A stretch of 64,000 nucleotides of DNA from UBA3478 sp038134285 (lineage in GTDB: Bacteria; Bacteroidota; Bacteroidia; Flavobacteriales; Flavobacteriaceae). The notes beneath the pieces were generated by a model. That model did no database searches and was not told the origin of the DNA. It saw only the letters and a list, made by a program, of their open reading frames with translations. Where the stretch lies: the NCBI GenBank assembly GCA_038134285.1, contig JAYPUW010000010.1, forward strand, positions 10,070-74,069, read 5' to 3'. Shown here piece after piece: positions 1 through 8,368 of this stretch (position 1 is the first letter of the stretch; every line of letters starts with the position of its first letter). Position numbers and translations under genes: made by a program.

Positions 1-272
1 TAAATGCCGGGCATTTTGGCTTCGAACAACTCCATCCTGACACCATTAAAGGGGGAAGCGACGTGAGCGCATCAGCCGAAATCTTCATGAAGGTGCTTGA
101 AGGAAAGGGAACCGACGAGCAGCACAAAGTGGTGCTAGCGAATGCCGCCTTGGCTATAGCCGTAGCTCAATCCTCAACTTTAGAATTGGCGCTCGAAAAA
201 GCCAAGGATTCGTTGTTCAACCAAAAAGGGCTCCAAGCCTTTAACACGCTTAAAACTGTATCGGCCTCATGA
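1..272 (+). CDS. trpD: Anthranilate phosphoribosyltransferase, C-terminal part (5' end outside window)
   Basis: TrpD transfers phosphoribose from PRPP to anthranilate, the second step of tryptophan synthesis. The reading frame is open from base 3, so the gene begins before the window and only about 90 C-terminal residues are seen. They start with NAGHFGFEQLHPDTIKGGS and end with the helical segment usual for this family, including a run like VLANAALAIAVAQ. A GTG at 63 could be read as a start, but the upstream residues clearly belong to the protein. Its stop overlaps the trpC start by 4 bases. Identity rests on the partial sequence and on the trpC-F-B-A genes that follow. Confidence 0.9.
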   Translation, partial: NAGHFGFEQLHPDTIKGGSDVSASAEIFMKVLEGKGTDEQHKVVLANAALAIAVAQSSTLELALEKAKDSLFNQKGLQAFNTLKTVSAS

Positions 273-1045
273 ACATACTCGAACTAATCATGCAACAAAA
301 GGCCGTAGAGGTAAGCGCAAAAAAAGAGGCAGTGCCTGTTGAGATACTTAAAGAATTTCATCTCTTTAAGCGCTCAACGGTTTCTGCAAGGGAAGCCTTG
401 GCTCAGGGAGGTATCATAGCAGAGCACAAGCGTAAATCACCGTCCAAGCCCAGCATTCAACCTCAATCGAAGGTGCAAGAGGTCGTGCAACTCTACGATA
501 ATGGTGGCGCGGCAGTGATGTCTATTTTGACAGACACCGTTTATTTCGGTGGTAGTCTAGACGATCTGCTCATCGCAAGAACTGCAACAAAGAGGCCTCT
601 ATTGAGAAAAGACTTCATTTATGACCCCTATCAAGTGTATGAAGCAAAAGCCTATGGAGCTGATCTGATTCTTCTCATTGCCGCAGTGCTTTCACGTCAG
701 CAAATTGAAGGATTGACCGACTTAGCACATCAGCTAGGTCTTGAAGTGCTATTAGAGGTTCATAGCAAGATAGAGCTCGAAGAAAAAGGAATAAATAATG
801 TAGACCTACTTGGAGTGAATCATCGCGATCTTAAAACATTCAAGGTAGATCTCAATCTTGGCGCATCATTATTACCACTTATACCCAACGATCAAATACC
901 GGTGGCGGAGAGCGGATTGCAATCATTTGATGACATCCAAAAACTGCACCATCTAGGATTCAAAGGCTTTTTAATAGGAGAATATTTGATGAAAGAGGTC
1001 GATCCATCAGCTACGCTTCAACAGTTAAACACCCTTTTCGCATGA
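269..1045 (+). CDS. trpC: Indole-3-glycerol phosphate synthase
   Basis: Closes the indole ring from CdRP in cytosolic tryptophan synthesis. The 258 residues form a single-domain TIM barrel of normal length. Catalytic-type motifs are visible: EHKRKSPS near residues 52-59, LRKDF near 112-116 with the acid lysine, NHRDLKTF near 184-191 and VAESG near 212-216. The NHRD motif is more often NNRD in relatives. The ATG overlaps the trpD stop by 4 bases and the gene ends in another 4-base overlap with trpF, suggesting translational coupling. TrpC and TrpF are separate proteins here, unlike the E. coli fusion. Confidence 0.97.
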   Translation: MNILELIMQQKAVEVSAKKEAVPVEILKEFHLFKRSTVSAREALAQGGIIAEHKRKSPSKPSIQPQSKVQEVVQLYDNGGAAVMSILTDTVYFGGSLDDLLIARTATKRPLLRKDFIYDPYQVYEAKAYGADLILLIAAVLSRQQIEGLTDLAHQLGLEVLLEVHSKIELEEKGINNVDLLGVNHRDLKTFKVDLNLGASLLPLIPNDQIPVAESGLQSFDDIQKLHHLGFKGFLIGEYLMKEVDPSATLQQLNTLFA

Positions 1046-1686
1046 GCGCAGATCTCAAAATCAAAGTCTGTGGTATACTTAACCAAGCCTGTGAATTAGA
1101 TGAGCTCGGAGTGGATTACATCGGTCATATTATTTGGGAAGGCTCAAGCCGCTACCTCACTGAAGAAACAGCTCAACTTTTCAAAGAGCAACCGCTTAAT
1201 GCCAAACGCGTAGGAGTCTTTGTTGATCAGACGATTAATGAAATACAAAGTCGCTGCGAGAAGTATGCATTAGATGTTGTTCAGCTACACGGAGCTGAAA
1301 CTCCCGACTTTTGTGCCACTCTTCGATCAAGATTTGATGGCGCCGTTTGGAAGGCCTTTGCAATAGATGAAAATTTTGATTTTGAAAGCACCCAACCTTT
1401 TGATTCGGTCATTGATTGCTACGTATTTGACACACGCGGAAAATTGCCAGGAGGCAATGGTACTACCTTTAATTGGAGCCTCCTTGAGGCCTATAAAGGA
1501 TCAACAGACTATTTACTCTCAGGGGGAATTGGTCCTGAATCTATAGCCGATATTAAGGCATTCATACAGACGTCCTATTCCAAAAAATGTGTTGGGATTG
1601 ACCTCAACAGTAAATTCGAAATTCGTCCAGGGGAAAAGGACTTGGTAAAACTAGCTAACTTCATCACTCAAATAAAGGCGCTATGA
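1042..1686 (+). CDS. trpF: Phosphoribosylanthranilate isomerase
   Basis: Isomerises phosphoribosylanthranilate to CdRP, the substrate of TrpC. The 214-residue barrel has the catalytic cysteine in KVCGI (Cys10), the QLHG motif near residue 81, the catalytic aspartate in VFD (Asp130) and the phosphate-binding GGNG near 137-140. The segment after KVCG (NQACELDELGVDYIGHI) is somewhat divergent but keeps the family pattern. It overlaps trpC and trpB by 4 bases each. The order C-F-B-A supports the call. Confidence 0.95.
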   Translation: MSADLKIKVCGILNQACELDELGVDYIGHIIWEGSSRYLTEETAQLFKEQPLNAKRVGVFVDQTINEIQSRCEKYALDVVQLHGAETPDFCATLRSRFDGAVWKAFAIDENFDFESTQPFDSVIDCYVFDTRGKLPGGNGTTFNWSLLEAYKGSTDYLLSGGIGPESIADIKAFIQTSYSKKCVGIDLNSKFEIRPGEKDLVKLANFITQIKAL

Positions 1687-2873
1687 AACAACGGAGTTAT
1701 CACGCAGATGAACAAGGATTTTATGGTGAATTCGGAGGAGCATTTATACCCGAAATGTTGTATCCGAATACCGAAGAACTGCGAAAGAGTTATTTAGAAA
1801 TAACCTCTAGACCTGAATTTCAGAAGGAGTTCAAAGCCTTGCTTAAAGATTATGTGGGGCGTCCTACTCCCCTGTTTTATGCCTCACGGCTCTCAGAAAA
1901 ATACCAAACAAAGATTTATCTCAAACGAGAAGACCTCTGCCACACAGGTGCCCACAAAGTGAATAACACTATAGGGCAAATCTTACTTGCCAAAGCGCTT
2001 GGGAAAAAGCGGATCATTGCCGAAACTGGTGCCGGACAACACGGTGTGGCCACCGCCACAGTATGCGCCCTCATGGGTATCGAATGCGTGGTATATATGG
2101 GAGCACTAGACATTAAAAGACAAGCTCCGAACGTCGCACGAATGAAATTGCTTGGAGCCACGGTTCGAGCGGCTGAGTCTGGAAGCAAGACCTTAAAAGA
2201 CGCCACAAACGAGGCCATACGAGATTGGATTAACAATCCTGTGGATACACACTACATCATCGGATCGGTGGTAGGTCCACATCCGTACCCCGATATGGTT
2301 GCACGGTTTCAATCTGTAATCTCAGAAGAAATTGGCGGTCAACTGATGGATAAAGAAGGTAGAGAGCTCCCCGATTATGTGATTGCTTGTGTCGGCGGCG
2401 GGAGCAATGCGGCAGGCATATACTACCATTACCTCGACCGTCCTGAAGTCAAACTCATAGCCGTCGAGGCAGCAGGTAAAGGTGTTAATTCAGGACACAG
2501 CGCGGCCACTTCAGCCTTAGGTAAGGTCGGTATTATTCATGGAAGCAAGACACTACTCATGCAAACACAAGACGGTCAGATCACTGAGCCTTATTCTATT
2601 TCTGCGGGATTAGATTATCCTGGAGTTGGCCCAATGCATGCCCATTTATTTACTTCAAAAAGAGCTCAATTCATCTCTATAACCGATGAAAAGGCTATGG
2701 AGGCCGGACGCGAACTGGCAGCACTCGAAGGTATCATCCCGGCTATTGAGACTTCTCATGCCCTAGCCGTATTTGAAACCTTAAAGTGTAAAGCAGATGA
2801 AGTTGTAGTGGTCAACCTATCTGGAAGAGGAGACAAAGACTTACAAACCTATATTGACTATTTCGAACTATGA
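1683..2873 (+). CDS. trpB: Tryptophan synthase beta subunit
   Basis: Joins indole and serine to give tryptophan, using PLP, in a complex with TrpA. The 396-residue length is standard. The PLP lysine lies in HTGAHKVNN (Lys92), the catalytic glutamate in AETGAGQHG (Glu114) and the phosphate-binding loop GGGSNA near residues 238-243. The N terminus starts directly with the typical YGEFGGAFIPE segment, so the ATG at 1683 is secure. It has 4-base overlaps with trpF and trpA. It appears to be the standard (TrpB1) type. Confidence 0.98.
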   Translation: MKQRSYHADEQGFYGEFGGAFIPEMLYPNTEELRKSYLEITSRPEFQKEFKALLKDYVGRPTPLFYASRLSEKYQTKIYLKREDLCHTGAHKVNNTIGQILLAKALGKKRIIAETGAGQHGVATATVCALMGIECVVYMGALDIKRQAPNVARMKLLGATVRAAESGSKTLKDATNEAIRDWINNPVDTHYIIGSVVGPHPYPDMVARFQSVISEEIGGQLMDKEGRELPDYVIACVGGGSNAAGIYYHYLDRPEVKLIAVEAAGKGVNSGHSAATSALGKVGIIHGSKTLLMQTQDGQITEPYSISAGLDYPGVGPMHAHLFTSKRAQFISITDEKAMEAGRELAALEGIIPAIETSHALAVFETLKCKADEVVVVNLSGRGDKDLQTYIDYFEL

Positions 2874-3643
2874 CGCGGATTCAAAATACGCTAAAGCACA
2901 AAGAGGCTATATTATCGATTTATGCCACTGCGGGCTACCCGCAGCTTAACGATACAGTTGAAGTCTTAAAACGCCTTCAAGCATCCGGTGTAGACATGAT
3001 TGAAGTGGGATTACCCTTCAGCGATCCTCTCGCTGACGGCCCCACCATACAAGAGAGTTCAACTACTGCTCTTGAAAATGGCATGTCAACTGAGGTGCTT
3101 TTTAAGCAACTAGAAGGTATTCGTGAGCACATACATATTCCACTGATTGTAATGGGCTATTTTAATCCTGTGCTGCAGTACGGAGTAGAGGCCTTTTGTC
3201 AAAAATGCCAAGCAGTCGGAATCGACGGTGTCATTTTACCCGACCTCCCCTTAGAAATATATCAACGAGAATATCAAGTGATCTTCGAACGCTATGGATT
3301 GTCTATGATTTTCTTAATCACCCCGCAAACCTCTGATGAGCGCATACGTGCCATAGAAGTTGCTAGCAGTACCTTTATCTACATGGTGAGCTCTGCAAGT
3401 ACCACTGGAAAGGTCAACGGTTTTAGCGATGAGAACAGAGCCTATTTTAAACGGATAGCAGACATGAACCTCAAGGTTCCAACCGTGGTTGGATTCGGTA
3501 TTGCAGATGCCGATACTTTTCAGCAAGCTACTGCTTTCAGCAAGGGAGCGATTATCGGGTCGGCCTTCATCCGCCACCTTAAACAACAGGGGGTAGATCA
3601 GATAGCGCACTTTATACATTCATTAAAACCATCGCATGTTTAA
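2870..3643 (+). CDS. trpA: Tryptophan synthase alpha subunit
   Basis: Cleaves indole-3-glycerol phosphate and channels indole to TrpB. The 257 residues carry the catalytic glutamate in MIEVGLPFSDP (Glu45), the catalytic aspartate in PLADGPTIQ (Asp56) and late-barrel phosphate-binding glycines (GFGIADAD, GAIIGSAFI). Its start overlaps the trpB stop by 4 bases. The last 8 bases overlap the following small membrane protein gene, so that gene is probably co-transcribed. Confidence 0.97.
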   Translation: MTRIQNTLKHKEAILSIYATAGYPQLNDTVEVLKRLQASGVDMIEVGLPFSDPLADGPTIQESSTTALENGMSTEVLFKQLEGIREHIHIPLIVMGYFNPVLQYGVEAFCQKCQAVGIDGVILPDLPLEIYQREYQVIFERYGLSMIFLITPQTSDERIRAIEVASSTFIYMVSSASTTGKVNGFSDENRAYFKRIADMNLKVPTVVGFGIADADTFQQATAFSKGAIIGSAFIRHLKQQGVDQIAHFIHSLKPSHV

Positions 3644-3872
3644 AAAATACAAAAGTCAACTTCTAAATGCACTTCTGTTCTGTGTAGTTCCGGGTTTATT
3701 GCCCTTCTCGGCTGAGCCTCATATTGTGGGGAAAGTTCGCTGGGTCATGGGTGGAGCCGTTGGAATGCAACCCATGGATTACTTCGATCTGGTGTTGCAC
3801 GGATCACCTTTTGTGTATCTCGCCTTTGTTTTGAATAAAATGCTTAGAGAAAATCTTTCGACTAACGCGTAA
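3636..3872 (+). CDS. Small membrane protein of unknown function at the end of the trp operon
   Basis: A 78-residue protein with two hydrophobic stretches, about residues 10-25 and 53-66, and a short basic N terminus, so probably a small inner-membrane protein. I do not recognise a named family with confidence. Its start overlaps trpA by 8 bases and there is no separate promoter, so it should be transcribed with trp. Its 3' end overlaps the convergent yaaA gene by 11 bases. It may be an unrelated passenger of the operon; a role in tryptophan metabolism is not shown. Confidence 0.65.
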   Translation: MFKKYKSQLLNALLFCVVPGLLPFSAEPHIVGKVRWVMGGAVGMQPMDYFDLVLHGSPFVYLAFVLNKMLRENLSTNA

Positions 3873-4623
3873 ATACCGGCTTTAAGTCATCCTTGGTCTG
3901 AGTCGCATCGAAACGGTACCCCTCTGCCTCAAAGTTCTTGATGCTTTCAAGGTCTGGCTGCTGTTCTTCGACTAAATATCGGGCCATAACACCGCGCATG
4001 CGCTTGGCATAAAATGATATGATCTTAAAAGATCCATTTTTAAAATCTTTGAATTCAGGATGTATAACAGCTTGATCAAGCGTCTTAAAATCGATAACCT
4101 TGCTGTATTCTTTACTGGCCAAGTTCACCACCAACTCATCGGGATTTAATTCATTTCTAAAGGCGTCGGTGAGAGACTTCTTCCAAAATTCATAGAGAGA
4201 GGAAGCTTTTCCGATAGCCAGTGAGGTTCCCATTTCTAAGCGATAAGGTTGAATCTTATCTAGCGGTCGAAGCATACCGTACAATCCTGAAAGTATTCTC
4301 ACTCTATCCTGCAAATCTCGAGATTTAGATAAATTCAAGCTATGAACGTCAAGCCCCTTATAGACATCTCCATCAAAAGCATAGGCTGCAGGACGGGAAT
4401 TTTCAGCAGTGGTCGTCAATGAAAAAGACTGGTTTCTCTGAACGTTCAACGTGGCCAAGTCTAGAGAAATATGCATCAACTTTTGAAGTTGAGGAGCTTT
4501 AAGCTTTTTGAGTTCTCTTTGAACCTTAACCGTATGTTCTAAAAACTGAGGTTCGGTAAAAGTCAAGTTAGGAATCTCAGACTCGAAGTCTAGAGTTTTT
4601 GCCGGTGAGAGTAAAATTTTCAT
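3862..4623 (-). CDS. yaaA: YaaA family peroxide stress protein (UPF0246)
   Basis: In E. coli YaaA binds DNA and limits damage from hydrogen peroxide by lowering free iron. The 253-residue protein opens with MKILLSPAKTLDFE, the family signature, which sets the start at 4623; the frame extends 11 codons upstream but those residues are not family-like. Other family blocks include FDGDVYKGLD, ILSGLYGMLRPLD and ISFYAKRMRG. It lies 8 bases after rluD in a three-gene leftward unit that starts with a PASTA protein. The function is taken from the E. coli relative. Confidence 0.92.
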   Translation of the reverse strand: MKILLSPAKTLDFESEIPNLTFTEPQFLEHTVKVQRELKKLKAPQLQKLMHISLDLATLNVQRNQSFSLTTTAENSRPAAYAFDGDVYKGLDVHSLNLSKSRDLQDRVRILSGLYGMLRPLDKIQPYRLEMGTSLAIGKASSLYEFWKKSLTDAFRNELNPDELVVNLASKEYSKVIDFKTLDQAVIHPEFKDFKNGSFKIISFYAKRMRGVMARYLVEEQQPDLESIKNFEAEGYRFDATQTKDDLKPVFTR

Positions 4624-4631
4624 AGCACTTT

Positions 4632-5663
4632 TTAAAGAGTTGAGTAGGCCCGCCATTTTTCAATACAGGCGCTCATATCATTAGGAATATCGGTCTCAAA
4701 AGTTAAGCATTTTCCAGAAGTCGGATGCTCAAAACCAAGCGTCTTAGCGTGCAATGCTTGCCGAGGTAAAAGCTTAAAGCAATTGTCGACGAACTGCTTG
4801 TATTTGGTAAAAGTAGTGCCCTTCAAAATGGCATTTCCACCGTAACGTTCGTCATTAAATAGCGGATGCCCTATGTGCTTCATATGTGCTCTAATCTGAT
4901 GAGTGCGACCGGTTTCAAGTACGCACTTAACTAGACTTACATAGCGAAAAGATTCTATCACCTCGTAGTGAGTTACCGCCGGTTTTCCGTGAGCTCCATC
5001 CTCAAAAACATCCATCTGAAGACGGTTCTTAAAACTTCGTCCAATATGCCCCACAATGGTACCGCGCTCTTCTTCAAACGAACCCCAAACCAGCGCCACA
5101 TATTCACGCTTAGAGGTCTTCTCAGCAAATTGCCGCGTAAGGTGAATCAAGGCGTTTGCCGTCTTGGCGATCACCAACAAACCCGAGGTGTCTTTATCGA
5201 TGCGATGCACCAGACCAGGGCGATCGTCGTAGTTTAGCGGTAAATCTTTAAAGTGATGTAACAAGGCATTGAGTAATGTTCCTGAGTAATTACCATGCCC
5301 CGGATGTACAACCATACCAGCGGGCTTATTAACTACCACCACATCCTCATCCTCATAAATGATTTCCAGAGGGATATCTTCGGCTACCAGTAGATTTTCA
5401 TAGGGTGGATGCTCAAAGAGAACGCGCACCACATCGTCTGGCTTGACTTTATAATTTTGTTTAACAGGAGCATCGTTTACCCAGATATTACCATTTTTAG
5501 CAGCCGCCTGAATCTTAGAACGAGTCGCATTTTCAATGAAATTCATCAAGAAGAGATCGACGCGCAAAGGCTCTTGCCCCTTGGCCGCTGAAAAGACGTA
5601 ATGTTCGTGAAGCGTTTCAGCGTCCAACTGATCCTCTACCAAATCATCGTTTAGCCCGCTCAT
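4632..5663 (-). CDS. rluD: RluD-type 23S rRNA pseudouridine synthase
   Basis: Converts specific uridines to pseudouridine in 23S rRNA. An S4 RNA-binding domain (about residues 32-85, with TRSKIQ and IWVND) precedes the RluA-family catalytic domain, whose motif HRIDKDTSGLLV carries the catalytic Asp156. The 343-residue length is usual for RluD. The acidic first 25 residues are less conserved. Its start overlaps the stop of the upstream PASTA gene by 4 bases. The exact target positions cannot be told from the sequence; RluD rather than RluC is inferred from overall similarity and the S4 domain. Confidence 0.93.
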   Translation of the reverse strand: MSGLNDDLVEDQLDAETLHEHYVFSAAKGQEPLRVDLFLMNFIENATRSKIQAAAKNGNIWVNDAPVKQNYKVKPDDVVRVLFEHPPYENLLVAEDIPLEIIYEDEDVVVVNKPAGMVVHPGHGNYSGTLLNALLHHFKDLPLNYDDRPGLVHRIDKDTSGLLVIAKTANALIHLTRQFAEKTSKREYVALVWGSFEEERGTIVGHIGRSFKNRLQMDVFEDGAHGKPAVTHYEVIESFRYVSLVKCVLETGRTHQIRAHMKHIGHPLFNDERYGGNAILKGTTFTKYKQFVDNCFKLLPRQALHAKTLGFEHPTSGKCLTFETDIPNDMSACIEKWRAYSTL

Positions 5664-6226
5664 TGGATACTATCCTTTCCGTTCCCAAGCACTAACACTA
5701 CAATCGCTTTCTGATCGATTAAAGTCCCCGCTCGAACTAAAGAGTCTCCGAGTTGAACCCCATAGACCATGTTCTTTCCGATGGCATCTATATAGGTTGA
5801 TGAGTCTCTTACCTTTAAGCCTGCTGAATTCAGTTTTATCCTCGCATTTCGCTCGGTGAATTGAATCACTTCTGGTAGCGCTATTTTATCGTATTCACCT
5901 CGATTGAGCACAATATACACCTTGCGGTTAGGCTTAACTGCCTTACCCACAGCCGGATTCTGCTCTCGAACGGCAAAGGGTGCGAAAGCATCACTGTAGG
6001 CTATGGTGTCGTAAATCTCTACCCTCAACCCTAACGTCTTCAAAACATCAGAGGCTTCTACTACGCTCTTGCCCGTCAAATCAGGAACCTTAACCTCGGT
6101 ATTGTGCTCGGTAAAAAAGGCCAAAACCCATCCGGTTACAGTAATCAACACAAATAGTAAACCTGCAGCGATAACCAACTGAACGAAAAAAATCTTGGAA
6201 ATAAAAAAAGAGAAGAACCTCTTCAT
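5660..6226 (-). CDS. Membrane-anchored PASTA domain protein
   Basis: A 188-residue protein with one N-terminal membrane segment (about residues 10-36) followed by tandem PASTA-type modules, visible as VPDLTGKSVVEASDVLKTLG, EQNPAVGKAV and LPEVIQFTERNARIKLNSAG. PASTA modules often bind peptidoglycan fragments or sit in penicillin-binding proteins and kinases; here there is no kinase or transpeptidase domain. The same PASTA-rluD pairing next to ddl is, as I recall it, common in Flavobacteria. It is the first gene of the leftward unit, with a TAnnTTTG promoter 19 bases upstream. Its role in cell wall biology is inferred. Confidence 0.85.
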   Translation of the reverse strand: MKRFFSFFISKIFFVQLVIAAGLLFVLITVTGWVLAFFTEHNTEVKVPDLTGKSVVEASDVLKTLGLRVEIYDTIAYSDAFAPFAVREQNPAVGKAVKPNRKVYIVLNRGEYDKIALPEVIQFTERNARIKLNSAGLKVRDSSTYIDAIGKNMVYGVQLGDSLVRAGTLIDQKAIVVLVLGNGKDSIQ

Positions 6227-6244
6227 AGCTTAACTTTCAAGGAC

Positions 6245-6252
6245 CAAAGATA
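6245..6252 (-). promoter_or_regulatory. TAnnTTTG promoter element for the PASTA-rluD-yaaA unit
   Basis: On the minus strand this reads TATCTTTG, a full match to the Bacteroidota -7 element TAnnTTTG. It ends 18 bases before the ATG of the PASTA gene. No experimental start site is known. Confidence 0.6.
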
Positions 6253-6300
6253 GAAAAAGGGGCGATTTTTAGTACTTTTCAGCCCACAAGATCAATTCGA

Positions 6301-7290
6301 ATGGATGCATCACAAAAGCGCTTAAAAGTTGCCGTAGTAATGGGCGGTTTCTCTGAAGAACGTGAGATTTCTCTTTTAAGTGGAGCAAATGTCTGTGAGC
6401 ATCTCGATCCAAAAATCTATGAGGTCTTTCCGATCGACATCGCTGAAACCTCGTGGGACTGCATTCTTGAGAATAAACGCTATCCCATCGACAAACGTGA
6501 TTTTAGCCTGCAGTTAAATGAAACTGTCGTTCACTTTGACGTGGTGTTCAACGCTATCCACGGATCACCCGGAGAAGATGGTCTACTTGCGGCATACTTT
6601 GAACTATTGCATATCAAGCAGACCGCAAGCGACCATTACTCTTCGGCCCTAAGTTTCAATAAACGCGACTTATTGTGTATCGCTCGAGAGCTTGGTATAC
6701 CTACGGCAAAATCTCAAGCGATTTATTATCAAAACTCAATAGATTATTCAAAAGTCGCCGAAAAACTAAAATTACCCGTCTTCGTAAAGGCCAATCGCTC
6801 TGGAAGCAGCTTTGGTATTGAAAAGATAGACGTGGCTGAAGCACTGCCCAAGGCCATAAAACGCGTGGCAGCAGTCGATAACGAGATTTTAATTGAAGAA
6901 GCCTTAGTGGGTCCAGAGATCACCATCGGAGTAGTAAGACTCAGTGATAAACTCGAAGCATTACCCGCAACGCTCATTGAAACTGACAATGTGTTCTTCG
7001 ATTATGAAGCAAAATATCAAGGCGCCTCAAGAGAGATTACCCCTGCCCCTCTTCCTCAACCAATGATCGACGCTGCAAATGAGATGGCTATTAAGCTTCA
7101 TCATCATTTAGGACTTCAAGGTGTCTCGCGTTCAGAGTTTATTTTGGTTGATGGAATTCCACACCTTTTAGAGATCAACACCACGCCTGGTCTGACGAAA
7201 AAAAGTCTTATTCCTCAGCAGATAGAAGCTCACGGAAGTACTCTAGCAGCGCTTTTCGAGTCAATGATTTACGGGGCGCTCAGACATTAA
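6301..7290 (+). CDS. ddl: D-alanine--D-alanine ligase
   Basis: An ATP-grasp enzyme that makes the D-Ala-D-Ala dipeptide for peptidoglycan. The 329 residues show the N-terminal VVMGGFSEEREISLLSG motif, the IHGSPGEDG segment, the ATP-grasp core (VFVKANRSGSSFGIEK) and the C-terminal metal and substrate block LEINTTPGLTKKSLIPQQ. The length is normal. It is followed 16 bases later by coaD and lies back to back with the PASTA-rluD unit. No alternative D-Ala-D-Lac signature was looked for in detail. Confidence 0.96.
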   Translation: MDASQKRLKVAVVMGGFSEEREISLLSGANVCEHLDPKIYEVFPIDIAETSWDCILENKRYPIDKRDFSLQLNETVVHFDVVFNAIHGSPGEDGLLAAYFELLHIKQTASDHYSSALSFNKRDLLCIARELGIPTAKSQAIYYQNSIDYSKVAEKLKLPVFVKANRSGSSFGIEKIDVAEALPKAIKRVAAVDNEILIEEALVGPEITIGVVRLSDKLEALPATLIETDNVFFDYEAKYQGASREITPAPLPQPMIDAANEMAIKLHHHLGLQGVSRSEFILVDGIPHLLEINTTPGLTKKSLIPQQIEAHGSTLAALFESMIYGALRH

Positions 7291-7306
7291 TTTGTACCTT
7301 TCGGCC

Positions 7307-7780
7307 ATGAATAAGGCTATTTTTCCCGGTTCTTTTGATCCTTTAACCCTAGGGCATTACGACATTATCCAACGCGGCTTGCAGTTGTTCGACCATCTGG
7401 TGGTAGCCATCGGTGATAACAGTGATAAATCGTATCGTTTTAGTATTGCGGAGCGTCTACAATTTTTGCAAAAAACATTTAAAAATGAGCCGCGCATTGA
7501 AATCACTATCTATTCAGGACTAACCGTTGATTACTGTAAGTCGATTGATGCACAATTCATCTTAAGAGGTCTAAGAAATCCTGCCGATTTTGAATTTGAA
7601 AAGGCCATTGCACACACCAACAGAACGCTTTCGAAAATTGAGACGGTTTTCTTATTGACTGCCTCCGACAAAGCTTTTATTAGTTCTTCTATTGTACGAG
7701 ATGTATTAAAGCATAAAGGAGACATTAGTGCGCTGGTCCCCACCACGGTAAGTGAAGCTATTGCTAATCTTGGCTGCTAA
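7307..7780 (+). CDS. coaD: Phosphopantetheine adenylyltransferase
   Basis: Makes dephospho-CoA from phosphopantetheine and ATP, the fourth step of CoA synthesis. The protein is 157 residues from the ATG at 7307, which gives the usual N terminus MNKAIFPGSFDPLTLGH; a frame extension of five codons upstream is unlikely. The nucleotidyltransferase motif GSFDPLTLGH and the C-terminal ISSSIVRDV block are present. Only 4 bases separate a promoter-like TACCTTTC (7295-7302) from the ATG, so the transcript may have almost no leader. Its 3' end overlaps the convergent Nudix gene by 17 bases. Confidence 0.96.
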   Translation: MNKAIFPGSFDPLTLGHYDIIQRGLQLFDHLVVAIGDNSDKSYRFSIAERLQFLQKTFKNEPRIEITIYSGLTVDYCKSIDAQFILRGLRNPADFEFEKAIAHTNRTLSKIETVFLLTASDKAFISSSIVRDVLKHKGDISALVPTTVSEAIANLGC

Positions 7781-8360
7781 AGAGCCCTACAATATTCTTG
7801 TAGGAATGGCGCAAGGCAACGCGCTGCTCTACGTCTCCTAGCCACACCACCTCAGTGATTCCCTCGTCTAACTGAGGCTCAAGTTTACCCTTAAAATCTG
7901 ATCGCATTTCATACCAAAAAGTCGTTTTCAAGAGCACCTTTCCTCGGCGCCTAAAAATATGATAGGTGATCGCCCTCTGAGGTCCAAGCATCACTTCAGG
8001 CAGACCCGTCTCTTCACACACCTCTCTTACGGCTGCGTCTTCAAGTCCCTCATTCTTTTCAACCTTACCCTTGGGAAGGTCCCATTTATTGTTTCGATAG
8101 ATAAATAAAACCTCATGTTTTTTGTTCCGCACGAGGCCGCCAGCAGCAATTACCTCTTTAAAAGATTTTTTGAATAGCAGTAGAGGATCTTTAGCCTCAG
8201 AAAACCGTAGGTAAATAGGGTTCTTTTTCTGCTTAACTAGTAGCGAACTCACCAGTTTACGCAAGGCCCTTTTTGAATCGATTTGCTTCGTTTTTTTGTG
8301 CTGTTCACAGCCGTGTGAAAGAAGAACGATTCGATTCTCATTTACGAAAACTTCGTACAT
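7764..8360 (-). CDS. Nudix hydrolase
   Basis: A 198-residue protein with a complete Nudix box at about residues 98-120 (G, x5, E, x7, REVCEETGL), which binds the metal that cleaves nucleoside diphosphate derivatives. The Nudix domain is in the C-terminal two thirds; the first 70 residues form an extra N-terminal domain beginning MYEVFVNENR that is typical of Bacteroidota members. The substrate cannot be predicted. It is divergent from pyrE with only 8 bases between the start codons, and overlaps coaD at its 3' end by 17 bases. Confidence 0.9.
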   Translation of the reverse strand: MYEVFVNENRIVLLSHGCEQHKKTKQIDSKRALRKLVSSLLVKQKKNPIYLRFSEAKDPLLLFKKSFKEVIAAGGLVRNKKHEVLFIYRNNKWDLPKGKVEKNEGLEDAAVREVCEETGLPEVMLGPQRAITYHIFRRRGKVLLKTTFWYEMRSDFKGKLEPQLDEGITEVVWLGDVEQRVALRHSYKNIVGLFSSQD

Positions 8361-8368
8361 TCGCGCTT

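Noticed and set aside
1916..2236. 106-codon antisense frame over trpB
   Set aside because: It lies wholly inside trpB on the other strand, has no promoter and no family-like sequence; a shadow of the conserved gene.
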